The translations under genes were made by a program, and so were the position numbers. A DNA stretch of 13,990 nucleotides from Cocleimonas sp. (lineage in GTDB: Bacteria > Pseudomonadota > Gammaproteobacteria > Thiotrichales > Thiotrichaceae), in assembly GCA_023146675.1 (NCBI GenBank), contig JAGLBQ010000030.1:1-13990 (forward strand). The letters are read 5' to 3'. A model generated the notes under the pieces. It had not been told where the DNA came from. It made no database searches and saw nothing but the letters and a program-made list of their open reading frames with translations. The stretch's first letter is position 1. Every line of letters begins with the position of its first letter. Below, in pieces: positions 1 through 6,862 of this stretch.

Positions 1-83
1 TTTTCTTTGTAACTCTATGAATTAATAGGCTGTCCCGCCTTAAGTTGGTAGCCAGTAATTATAATTATCTTAAGGTAACTAAT

Positions 84-530
84 ATGAATAACGGACTAGT
101 CCCCAATCTAATGACCGAAAATGTAGCCGATACAGTGCGCTACTACCAAGATACACTAGGCTTTAAATTACTAATGGCAGTAGAGCCAGTAGAAAATTCA
201 CAACCTAATTTTCCTACAAAGCTAACTAAGAACATGTTCTTAATCTGGGCAAATATGAGTTTTGAGAATGCTGAGTTTATGTTCCAAAATCGTGAAAGCC
301 TAGTTGAAGAGGTTCCTGTACTTAAAGATGCCATTATTGGTGCAAGTCAGACGTTATATATTCGTTTAGAGTATGATATCGATGCGCATTATGAAAATTT
401 AAAAGATAAAGTAAATGTTGTTGTTGAGCCAACAACTAAGTTCTACGGAATGCGTGAATGGTATTTGCAAGATTGTAATGGCTATGTGCTTTGTTTTGGT
501 CAAGCGATTGAAGGAGCGACAGATGAGTAA
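84..530 (+). CDS. VOC-superfamily (glyoxalase/bleomycin-resistance fold) protein
   Basis: A small protein of 148 residues with the look of the vicinal oxygen chelate fold. The N-terminus reads as a first beta strand followed by a helix with the common YYxDTLGF pattern (residues about 20-28). The C-terminus has the strand pair FYGMREWYLQDCNGYVLCFGQ-like in type, with an aromatic strand, D-x-x-G-Y and a final strand. This fold is found in glyoxalase I, ring-cleavage dioxygenases and drug-binding proteins; the substrate cannot be told here. I chose the ATG at 84 because TAAGGT (70-75) lies just upstream; a TTG at 45 in the same frame has no such site. The last 8 bases overlap the start of tag, so the two are probably translated together. 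Fold assignment is good; the specific function is unknown. Confidence 0.8.
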   Translation: MNNGLVPNLMTENVADTVRYYQDTLGFKLLMAVEPVENSQPNFPTKLTKNMFLIWANMSFENAEFMFQNRESLVEEVPVLKDAIIGASQTLYIRLEYDIDAHYENLKDKVNVVVEPTTKFYGMREWYLQDCNGYVLCFGQAIEGATDE

Positions 531-1086
531 AATACGGTGTGAATGGGCGAAAGGAAATATGCTAGAAAAAGCGTATCATGATGAAGAATGGGGAAAGCCT
601 GTACATGATGATCGCTTATGGTTTGAGTTTTTAACGCTAGAAGGGGCGCAAGCAGGTTTAAGTTGGTCAACTATTTTAAACAAGCGTAAAGGTTATTTGC
701 TTGCCTTTGATCATTTTGATGTAGAAAAAGTAGCAAAATATGATGAGGCTAAAATAGCAGAGTTGCTGGATAACCCAGCTATTGTGCGTAATAAACTTAA
801 AGTAAATTCAACCGTTACTAATGCGCAATATTTCATTAATGTACAACAAGAATTTGGTTCCTTTGATGCTTATATCTGGCAATTTGTTGATGGTGAACCA
901 AAGATAAATCATTGGAACAAGAGTTCAGAAGTACCTGTTAGTACCGCAGAGTCTGATGCGCTGAGTAAAGATTTAAAAAAGCGAGGTTTTAAGTTTATTG
1001 GTACGACTATTTGCTATGCCTTGATGCAAGCGACCGGTATGGTGAATGATCATACGACTGACTGTTTTTGTTATCATGAGAAGTAA
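523..1086 (+). CDS. tag: DNA-3-methyladenine glycosylase I
   Basis: Removes 3-methyladenine from alkylated DNA by cutting the N-glycosidic bond, the first step of base-excision repair in the cytoplasm. The product is 187 residues, the same length as E. coli Tag. Zinc-binding residues of the family are visible: Cys6 near the start (RCEWA), His19 in AYHDEEWG, and His177 and Cys181 in NDHTTDC near the end. The motif LEGAQAGLSWSTILNKR (about residues 43-59) and the VRNKLKV segment are typical of the helix-hairpin-helix Tag family. The ATG at 523 was chosen because AAGGAG (511-516) lies at the right distance and the protein then begins as in other Tag proteins; the longer reading to 415 is inside the preceding gene. 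It overlaps the VOC gene by 8 bases (ATGAGTAA), which indicates coupling. High confidence. Confidence 0.96.
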   Translation: MSKIRCEWAKGNMLEKAYHDEEWGKPVHDDRLWFEFLTLEGAQAGLSWSTILNKRKGYLLAFDHFDVEKVAKYDEAKIAELLDNPAIVRNKLKVNSTVTNAQYFINVQQEFGSFDAYIWQFVDGEPKINHWNKSSEVPVSTAESDALSKDLKKRGFKFIGTTICYALMQATGMVNDHTTDCFCYHEK

Positions 1087-1110
1087 GAAATTTAGTTTTT
1101 TAGTCATCAA

Positions 1111-1707
1111 TTAATAAGGTCTTTCTCCAATATAATTTCCTGGCGGATTGTAATTGCAGACCCAAAGTTGTGATTTATCAGGGCAAATGGCTATAGCGCA
1201 TCCTACCGCCTGAGTTTCGTGCCAGACTATCTGTGTATAGTGTCCGCATTGTGCACCTAGGCGGCAGCTATTGCTATTATAGTTATAATCGATATCTTCA
1301 TCTGCCCATGATTTTATAACTTCACTAATACTGATTTGTTGTAACTCGACCTTGCCATCTGACCAACGTTTTGGACTAGCCCAGAATAAATTCTCGCCAT
1401 GTATCTGTTTAAAAGGACCGCTGTGATGTGGGCGATGTTTCATATAACAATTTTGTGTGTTTGCTTGGTGATTAGCCCACTGCTGTGCGTATTTTGCTAA
1501 TTTATTTGACCAATGGAGTGGTTTTAATCCTACTCGTGCGCGCACAGAATTATGACTTGTTAGTGTGCCTCTAAATGTAGTTGGTACGGCATTTGCTACA
1601 GACAAGGTTGTATTTGTATCACTTGCTTTTTTTTGCGGGTTTGAGCATGACAACATGATAAAAACTGATACAAATAGAAGCCGATACTTACCCATTACGT
1701 TACTCAT
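1111..1707 (-). CDS. Secreted or lipoprotein CAP/PR-1-like (SCP) domain protein
   Basis: A CAP-superfamily protein closely resembling eukaryotic pathogenesis-related protein 1. The N-terminus has a short basic region, a hydrophobic stretch (residues 10-19) and a Cys at 21 after MLS, so it is exported, possibly as a lipoprotein; the lipobox is imperfect. The CAP domain covers about residues 48-198. The signatures are LTSHNSVRARVGLKPLHW, HGENLFW (Glu105), CGHYTQIVW (His156) and VCNYNPPGNYIGERPY at the end. His95 in HSG, Glu105, a Glu near 137 and His156 fit the usual cavity tetrad. Six cysteines (87, 148, 154, 170, 175, 184) match the number in plant PR-1 and suggest three disulphides and a life outside the cytoplasm. 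Biochemical roles of bacterial CAP proteins are poorly known. ATG 1695 (Met5) is an alternative start, with GAG upstream of it. Convergent with tag, 24 bases apart. Confidence 0.9.
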   Translation of the reverse strand: MSNVMGKYRLLFVSVFIMLSCSNPQKKASDTNTTLSVANAVPTTFRGTLTSHNSVRARVGLKPLHWSNKLAKYAQQWANHQANTQNCYMKHRPHHSGPFKQIHGENLFWASPKRWSDGKVELQQISISEVIKSWADEDIDYNYNSNSCRLGAQCGHYTQIVWHETQAVGCAIAICPDKSQLWVCNYNPPGNYIGERPY

Positions 1708-1855
1708 TGTTATTATTAATATTTATTCGTGATATTATTTAAATTCTACCAGTATTCTTGCCATGTGTGTGTAAATACTTGCAGGATCTAGGAACATACA
1801 CGAAACAGCTTTCTGATCTCTAACGTGCATCTACCGCGAAGATATGGCAACCTTT

Positions 1856-1864
1856 TTATCCACA
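1856..1864 (+). other. Isolated match to the DnaA box consensus in a gene-free stretch
   Basis: The 9-mer TTATCCACA is a perfect match to the DnaA box. It lies in the 260-base gap between the CAP gene and the DUF2058 gene (1708-1967), where I see no reading frame longer than about 10 codons, no tRNA-like fold and no clear terminator. There is no cluster of boxes or AT-rich unwinding element, so this is not an origin. A second perfect match lies inside coding sequence at 6703-6711, so the motif may be chance. Confidence 0.2.
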
Positions 1865-1938
1865 CTTAAATGATCTCATTCGTTGCGTAGAATAAGGACA
1901 CACCTAATGAGCTTGCCCATCTGAAGTAAAAATTCTGT

Positions 1939-1951
1939 ACGTTACCAACGT
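1939..1951 (-). terminator. Weak hairpin downstream of the DUF2058 gene
   Basis: ACGTT and AACGT flank a three-base loop (ACC on the plus strand), 17 bases past the DUF2058 stop codon. Read on the minus strand it is followed after 6 bases by a run of five T. The stem is only 5 bp, so this is a weak candidate for the end of that transcript. Confidence 0.3.
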
Positions 1952-1967
1952 GTTAATCTAATGCTGT

Positions 1968-2510
1968 TTATGTTTCATCAGCAACATTATTTTCTTTCTC
2001 TGCTTTTTGCTGGATAATCATTCTATTACTATCAATCTCTCTAATTTTCTGTGCTGTTTCATTAGAAATAACGCGGCATTTTCCTTTTTGAAAAATTAGT
2101 GCAAGCTTGCCCTCTGCAAGTAAGTCTAGTTGCTCTGCACTGACATAAGCATACTTGACTTTGCTGCCAATAATGAAGTTATAGCGCTCTGTTGCATCAT
2201 TAGTATCCAGTAGATTTTCATTAACCAGTCTGCCGATTTTTATATTATTTTCTTTTTTGCGTTTTGCCGCTTCTTCCTTCGCTTTTTTTGCTTGTTGGCG
2301 CTCTTTATTTTCCACACTGGAACGCTGACGATAGAATTTTTCCAAATCCGTTAACTCACGCTTAGGCTTGTTTTTCTTAGTCTGTTTCTGGGGTGCTGGT
2401 TTATTTGGTTTTTTATTGATTTTAGGTCGTTTAGGTTTTTCTTCAGATTTTTTAACCTGTTCCTTGGTAACAAGTCCTGCTTTGAATAACTGGTCGCGCA
2501 ATGAGCTCAT
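1968..2510 (-). CDS. DUF2058 (YaiL-like) putative nucleic-acid-associated protein
   Basis: The protein matches the DUF2058 family, of which E. coli YaiL (about 179 residues) is a member; this one is 180. The conserved start MSSLRDQLFKAGLVTKEQ is present. It is followed by a long, highly basic, Lys/Pro-rich and then Lys/Glu-rich segment (residues about 22-92) that is probably disordered and then helical or coiled-coil. A compact C-terminal part (about 93-165) contains RYNFIIGSKVKYAYVS and the strand-rich LALIFQKGKCRVI. The family has been annotated as nucleoprotein or polynucleotide-associated, but a firm function is not established. The basic linker fits nucleic-acid binding; that is inference. 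It stands alone on the minus strand, divergent from the RTX-propeller gene. No strong ribosome binding site precedes its start. Confidence 0.87.
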   Translation of the reverse strand: MSSLRDQLFKAGLVTKEQVKKSEEKPKRPKINKKPNKPAPQKQTKKNKPKRELTDLEKFYRQRSSVENKERQQAKKAKEEAAKRKKENNIKIGRLVNENLLDTNDATERYNFIIGSKVKYAYVSAEQLDLLAEGKLALIFQKGKCRVISNETAQKIREIDSNRMIIQQKAEKENNVADET

Positions 2511-2816
2511 AGTAATGTGTAGTTTCTATTAAAAAGTGTCAAGTTTAACAAGTAAATTGGCATAGTTACACTGAAAGAAATGAATCTATGATTTAGGAGT
2601 GAAATTTTCGCTTTTCAGTGAAGTAAGATAATTTCAAATTTCAATATCCAAATGCTATTAATTGATAATAATCAATAGCATTTGGATTGTCAGATTTTTG
2701 CTACCCATTGTCTTTAGCTAATCCCGTTATTTATAACATTTACTATTATATCTAATTCCATGCGAAATTTATGGAATAAAAATGAATAGCTTTTCAATTC
2801 AAAATTGACAGAAATA
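2511..2816. other. Divergent intergenic region with several inverted repeats
   Basis: About 300 bases separate the start of the DUF2058 gene from that of the RTX-propeller gene, and the stretch must hold both promoters. It is very AT-rich with no credible reading frame; an 8-codon frame at 2782-2808 is the only thing near the second gene. Inverted repeats seen are a perfect 14-bp stem at 2646-2687, ATTCCAT/ATGGAAT at 2755-2777, and TCAATT/AATTGA at 2794-2808. I could not pick a convincing promoter for either gene by eye. Confidence 0.6.
2646..2687. repeat. Perfect 14-bp inverted repeat in divergent promoter region
   Basis: ATCCAAATGCTATT (2646-2659) and its exact reverse complement (2674-2687) enclose 14 bases. 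The loop itself allows an alternative pairing of ATTGAT with ATCAAT. On the plus strand a run of five T begins 8 bases after the stem, so it could end a plus-strand RNA. However, no gene upstream runs that way. An operator or a small palindromic repeat are other readings. Inside the loop, TGATAATAATCAATA matches the 15-base Fur consensus at 11 of 14 fixed positions, which is weak. Confidence 0.6.
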
Positions 2817-4754
2817 ATGGAGTATTTCACTGTGAATATTATAAACAATACCAGACAAAATAGTTCTCAAAATAATTTAACCTCAGCCGTTGCTAATCTT
2901 TCAGCAACTGTGCTTGCAAGCGATAATTTTACAAGTCCAACTAACGCTAGTTTAGTCAATATTTTAAAATTAATTGTGCTATTGATTCAGCAGCTTAATG
3001 ATCAGGTAGGAGGTCAAAAGCCTGAGGGAGAAACTTTGATAGGAGGGAAGGGCAACGATACTCTAAAAGGTGGCAAGGGTGATGATATTATTCGCGGTAA
3101 AAAAGGCAATGACTCGCTAAGTGGCGGTAAAGGAAGTGATGCAATTTTTGGTGGCAAAGGGAATGATACTTTGCAAGGAAATAGTGGTAATGACACGCTG
3201 CGCGGAAGCAGGGGGAACGATACGCTACTAGGCGGCAAAGGCAATGATAAGCTATTTGGGGGTAAGGGTAATGATACTTTAGGTAGAGCTGATAATAGCA
3301 AAGCATGGGGGTTTTATGGAGATGATTCCCTACAGGGTGGAAAAGGCAATGACACGCTTTATGTTGGCAAGGGGAATAACACGATTATTGGCGGCAAAGG
3401 AAATGATACAGCGATCTTTGAAGGCAAGCCAATTGATTATACTTTTGCCAAAGAAAAGGATGGTTGTCTCATTGCAACGCATAAAGACAGTGGAACAACA
3501 GCGCATCTTTCTGGTATTGAAAGTATTCAGTTTAAAGGTGTTGATGACAAATCCTATACAGAAGATGGTCTACTAAATAATAAATACTTAACAGATCGTA
3601 GAGATATCAGTATTTATGGTGATACTACGCTGAATCGCATGGTCGTCATGAAACTATCAACAATGGAGCTACTGCAAGAGCTACCTATTGATGCACAAAA
3701 TGTCTATAGCGCAGATTATGTCACTCCTGATAAAGCCTATATTACACCGCGTGGTAGTGATTTCATTCAGCTATTGCACCGTAATGCAGAGGGTGAATTT
3801 GAAAAAGGTAAAGTTGTTGATTTGCCCTTTTCACCAAGAACCCCAAATCGTAATGATAATAATGGATTAGTCCTCTATAGCGGTGCTGATAAGCCCATGT
3901 TTGCGTTAATTGATAGTACAACAGATGAAGTAGTTGCAACAGGTGGACGCAATGAAATCACTAAAGGTACATTTAATAATTATGATAGCAAATGGGCAAC
4001 AGGTCATGCGCAGTGGATTAGTGATGAGCAATTTATTATGCCCGATCGTCAAACCAACGAGTTAGCGCTGTATAAAGTCAGTAAAGATGATAATGGTGCA
4101 TGGAATGTAGAAAAAACGGATTCAGTGATTGCCCCTGGTTCAGTGCATACCTTCTTTGGTAAGAGCATGGAGACTAATGGTGATATTAAAGTCTTTGCAC
4201 CAGGTGAAGGTCATAATGAGGTCAATAATACAGATGCTAATCTTTATGAGCTAAAAATATCAGGAGATAATATTTCTATTGATCGTCAAGTCAATGTATC
4301 AGGTGGTTTACATCATCCTGGCATCCATCCAAATGGCGAATTAATTTATGCGCCAACATCTAATGGTCAGGTGAATATTATCAACCGTGACAATATGGAA
4401 GTAATAAAAACGGTTGAGGCAGGCAAGGGTGCGGGTCATGTAGTGTTTATTGCAGAGCGTAATTTGGCACTTATTGTTAATCATAATGATACTTTTATGA
4501 CGGCGATTGATATGACCACACATGAGAAAATAAAAGATTTTGAAGTAGCTGTTGATGATCCAGATCATCACACTTCATTACAAGCGCATACAGGGCGTGT
4601 TAGTGCGGATAAGCAGTATTTCTATAATTTTGCTACCGATAGTGGCACCTTCTTCCGTGTTAACTTGGATACTTTAGAAGTTGATAAAACAGTTTATACG
4701 GGGGGAACGCCCAAGCAAGCAACCCAGCCTGGTGAGCTAGGGCATGGACATTAG
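2817..4754 (+). CDS. RTX-repeat protein with C-terminal histidine-rich beta-propeller
   Basis: A 645-residue protein in three parts (numbering here is from a TTG at 2805). Residues 1-75 are a polar leader with one hydrophobic patch (about 50-63) and no signal peptide. Residues 77-201 hold about twelve nine-residue RTX repeats, nearly all GGKGND type, which in this family bind calcium after export. A segment about 205-245 ends in LSGIESIQF, often seen next to RTX blocks. Residues about 262-635 look like a YVTN/YncE-type beta-propeller, with repeated strands such as NGQVNIINRDNMEVIKTVEAG and NLDTLEVDKTVYTGG. The propeller is rich in histidine, including HHPGIHPNG, GAGHVVF, NHND and DDPDHHTSLQAH. 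A surface or secreted role, perhaps via type I secretion, is inferred; no secretion genes are present here. Start is uncertain: ATG 2817, TTG 2805, or GTG 2832, which has GGAG 9 bases upstream. Confidence 0.82.
   Translation: MEYFTVNIINNTRQNSSQNNLTSAVANLSATVLASDNFTSPTNASLVNILKLIVLLIQQLNDQVGGQKPEGETLIGGKGNDTLKGGKGDDIIRGKKGNDSLSGGKGSDAIFGGKGNDTLQGNSGNDTLRGSRGNDTLLGGKGNDKLFGGKGNDTLGRADNSKAWGFYGDDSLQGGKGNDTLYVGKGNNTIIGGKGNDTAIFEGKPIDYTFAKEKDGCLIATHKDSGTTAHLSGIESIQFKGVDDKSYTEDGLLNNKYLTDRRDISIYGDTTLNRMVVMKLSTMELLQELPIDAQNVYSADYVTPDKAYITPRGSDFIQLLHRNAEGEFEKGKVVDLPFSPRTPNRNDNNGLVLYSGADKPMFALIDSTTDEVVATGGRNEITKGTFNNYDSKWATGHAQWISDEQFIMPDRQTNELALYKVSKDDNGAWNVEKTDSVIAPGSVHTFFGKSMETNGDIKVFAPGEGHNEVNNTDANLYELKISGDNISIDRQVNVSGGLHHPGIHPNGELIYAPTSNGQVNIINRDNMEVIKTVEAGKGAGHVVFIAERNLALIVNHNDTFMTAIDMTTHEKIKDFEVAVDDPDHHTSLQAHTGRVSADKQYFYNFATDSGTFFRVNLDTLEVDKTVYTGGTPKQATQPGELGHGH
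3033..3407 (+). repeat. RTX nonapeptide-coding repeat array (27-base period)
   Basis: The DNA encoding the GGKGND repeats cycles every 27 bases, with recurring GGCAAAGG(G/A)AA(T/C)GATAC-like units. Nine units run in order, followed by an interrupted one (TLGRADNSKAWGFYGDD, about 3273-3323) and three more. Synonymous differences between units show the array is not brand new. The lysine at the variable position recurs in most units. Confidence 0.9.
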
Positions 4755-4855
4755 GAATGCGGGGATTGCAAACAGTAAAAGATACTTCTTAACTTCGTAG
4801 TCACGATCTACGATAATGTGCGGTAATATTCCCTCTGATTGAGAACATCAAAATT

Positions 4856-6202
4856 ATGTCTGGTAAAATTTTCATTCAAACACACGGTTGTCAAATGAAT
4901 GAGTATGATTCATCTAAAATGGTGGATGTACTCCAAGAAGCTGATGGTATGGAGCTGACCGATGATCCAAAGCAAGCGGATGTGTTGCTGCTAAATACTT
5001 GTTCTATCCGCGAAAAAGCACAGGAGAAAGTTTTTTCGCTGATTGGTCGGTGGAAAATAATTAAAGACAGTAATCCTGATGTGATTATTGGTATTGGTGG
5101 TTGTGTAGCAAGCCAAGAAGGAGAAGCATTGCGTGAACGTGCACCTTCTGTTGATGTGGTTTTTGGTCCGCAAACATTGCATCGCTTACCAGAAATGATT
5201 AAGGAGGCAAAAAGTAGTAAAAAAGCAGTGGTTGATATTTCTTTCCCTGAAATTGAGAAATTTGATAATTTGCCTGAGCCACGGGCTGAAGGACCGAGTG
5301 CCTTTGTATCTATTATGGAAGGTTGTTCTAAATACTGCACCTTCTGCGTTGTTCCCTATACACGTGGTGAAGAAATATCGCGTCCATTCGATGATATTCT
5401 GGTTGAGATTTCCTCCTTGGCAGAGCAGGGCGTGCGTGAGGTTAATCTTCTTGGGCAAAATGTGAATGCTTATCGTGGCAAAATGGATGATGGCGATATT
5501 GCTGACCTTGCTATCCTGATTCAATACGTAGCGACCATTGAGGGTATTGATCGTATTCGTTACACCACGTCACATCCTGTTGAATTTAGTGATAGTTTGA
5601 TTCAAGCCTATGCTGACGTACCTGAACTGGTTAGTCATTTGCATTTACCTGTTCAAAGCGGTTCAGACCGTATTTTAGCTGCAATGAAGCGCGGTCACAT
5701 GGCAGCAGAGTTTAAATCTAAAATTAGAAAACTACGCAAAATACGCCCTGATATTAGTATGTCGTCTGATTTCATTATTGGCTTCCCTGGTGAAACAGAT
5801 GCTGATTTTGAAGCGACAATGAAATTAATTGAAGATATTGGCTTTGATTACAGTTTTAGTTTTATCTATAGCCAACGTCCAGGCACGCCCGCATCATCTT
5901 TTGCTGATGATGTTTCAATGAGTGTTAAAAAAGATCGCTTAAAACGCCTGCAAACTCGTATTTTAGAAATGTCGGCTGAAATTAGCCAAGCAATGATTGG
6001 CACCGTGCAATCGGTGTTAGTGACTAATGTTTCTAAGCGTAGTGATGAGGAGGTTGCTGGTAAAACAGAGAATAATCGCACCGTTAATTTCCAAGGTTCT
6101 AAGCGTTTGATTGGTAAATTTGTTGATGTGAAAATTACACAAGCATTTCCTAATAGTTTACGTGGGGATGTGGTTGCCGTTGAAGGAAGCGCTATAAACT
6201 GA
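4856..6202 (+). CDS. miaB: tRNA-2-methylthio-N6-dimethylallyladenosine synthase
   Basis: Radical-SAM methylthiotransferase that adds the 2-methylthio group to i6A37 in tRNAs reading codons that begin with U. All six iron-sulphur ligands are visible. Cys12 (HGCQMNEYDS), Cys49 (NTCSIREKAQ) and Cys83 (GGCVASQEG) bind the auxiliary cluster in the N-terminal UPF0004 domain. Cys157, Cys161 and Cys164 (EGCSKYCTFCVVPYTRG) bind the radical-SAM cluster, at the same numbers as in E. coli MiaB. The TIM-barrel domain spans about 145-375, with GFPGETDADF near its end. A TRAM domain covers about 380-445. The length, 448, is normal. The ribosome binding site is weak (TGAGAAC about 10 bases upstream). It starts 101 bases after the RTX-propeller gene and may share a transcript with the exporter remnant 26 bases downstream. 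Confidence 0.97.
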   Translation: MSGKIFIQTHGCQMNEYDSSKMVDVLQEADGMELTDDPKQADVLLLNTCSIREKAQEKVFSLIGRWKIIKDSNPDVIIGIGGCVASQEGEALRERAPSVDVVFGPQTLHRLPEMIKEAKSSKKAVVDISFPEIEKFDNLPEPRAEGPSAFVSIMEGCSKYCTFCVVPYTRGEEISRPFDDILVEISSLAEQGVREVNLLGQNVNAYRGKMDDGDIADLAILIQYVATIEGIDRIRYTTSHPVEFSDSLIQAYADVPELVSHLHLPVQSGSDRILAAMKRGHMAAEFKSKIRKLRKIRPDISMSSDFIIGFPGETDADFEATMKLIEDIGFDYSFSFIYSQRPGTPASSFADDVSMSVKKDRLKRLQTRILEMSAEISQAMIGTVQSVLVTNVSKRSDEEVAGKTENNRTVNFQGSKRLIGKFVDVKITQAFPNSLRGDVVAVEGSAIN

Positions 6203-6208
6203 CGCTAA

Positions 6209-6225
6209 AATATTCTAGGAATATT
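6209..6225. repeat. Short palindrome covering the exporter ribosome binding site
   Basis: AATATTC and GAATATT flank TAG just after the miaB stop. The AGGA that would serve the exporter gene at 6229 lies inside this 7-bp stem, so the hairpin could lower its translation. It has no T-run and is not a convincing terminator. Confidence 0.4.
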
Positions 6226-6228
6226 ATT

Positions 6229-6842
6229 ATGGATAATTACCTACTCTACTTATTAATCAGTGCTATCACGGTTGCTAGTCCTGGACCTGGAGTCATCCTG
6301 ACCTTATCAAATATTATCCGCTATAATTTTATTGCCGCAATGAGTGGTATTTTAGGTATAACCGCAGGTATTTTTATTATTGCGCTTATTTCTGTGACTA
6401 GTCTAGGGGTCATCCTCGCCACTTCAGCTCTTGCCTTTAGTATCATGAAAATTATTGGCGCAGCCTATCTTATTTATCTTGGCATAAAGTTATGGCGCGC
6501 ACCTGTAACACGGATGGAGCTTGGTACTGAGAAACAGATACTATCACTAAGAACACATTTTGTAGAAGGATTTACCGTTAGTTTATTAAATCCCAAAGCT
6601 ATTTTCTTCTTATGTCACTGTTTCCTCAGTTTATTGATTTATCAAAAGACTATACCCTGCAATTTAGCTATTTAACCCTAACTTTTTGTGCCCTAATTAT
6701 GATTATCCACATGATTTATGCGGTAACTGCTCAAACAGCATATAAATGGCTGACCACCGAAAAAGGCAGGAGAAATATAAATAGAACCAGTGGCAGTGCT
6801 TTTATTCTCTTCGGAGTCGGATTGGCTACTACGGAGAGATAA
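6229..6842 (+). pseudogene. LysE/RhtB-family amino-acid exporter, broken by a one-base frameshift
   Basis: LysE/RhtB proteins are inner-membrane exporters of amino acids or their analogues, usually about 205 residues with six membrane segments. The first part (6229 to about 6610) shows the family start with ASPGPGVILTLS (residues 16-27), several hydrophobic segments, GAAYLIYLGIKLWR and LLNPKAIFF. That frame then runs into unrelated residues and stops at 6675. The expected continuation, MSLFPQFIDLSKDYTLQFSYL and the C-terminal helices, sits in another frame from 6612 to 6842. Adding one base in the TTCTTCTTA run at about 6604-6611 restores NPKAIFFFMSLFPQF and a 204-residue protein. This is either a recent inactivating deletion or a sequencing error in a short T/C-rich run. 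Because the rest of the sequence is undamaged, an error or very recent mutation is likely. The substrate is unknown. Confidence 0.85.
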
Positions 6843-6862
6843 TTTTTATCTGCAATCTTATG

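Noticed and set aside
56..70. Fur-like sequence upstream of the VOC gene
   Set aside because: Eleven of fourteen positions match, but the stretch is simple AT-rich sequence and lies next to the ribosome binding site; such matches are expected by chance here.
1856..1864. Perfect DnaA box TTATCCACA (and a second at 6703-6711) as a sign of a replication origin or DnaA-titration site
   Set aside because: Two isolated matches 5 kb apart, one inside coding sequence, with no cluster, no AT-rich unwinding region and no dnaA/dnaN nearby.
3014..3306. Antisense reading frames across the RTX repeats, rich in Leu-Pro or Tyr-Cys
   Set aside because: They are by-products of the 27-base repeat read on the other strand, with low-complexity products and no ribosome binding sites.
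4795..4813. Inverted repeat TCGTAG/CTACGA after the RTX-propeller gene as a terminator
   Set aside because: Only a 6-bp stem with no T-run; too weak to call.
4891..5524. Long minus-strand frames inside miaB
   Set aside because: They lie wholly opposite a strongly conserved gene with complete catalytic motifs and show no family features.
6600..6615. Programmed ribosomal frameshift in the LysE/RhtB gene
   Set aside because: The TTC TTC TTA run is not a standard -1 slippery heptamer, and no stimulatory structure or precedent in this family is apparent; mutation or sequencing error is simpler.
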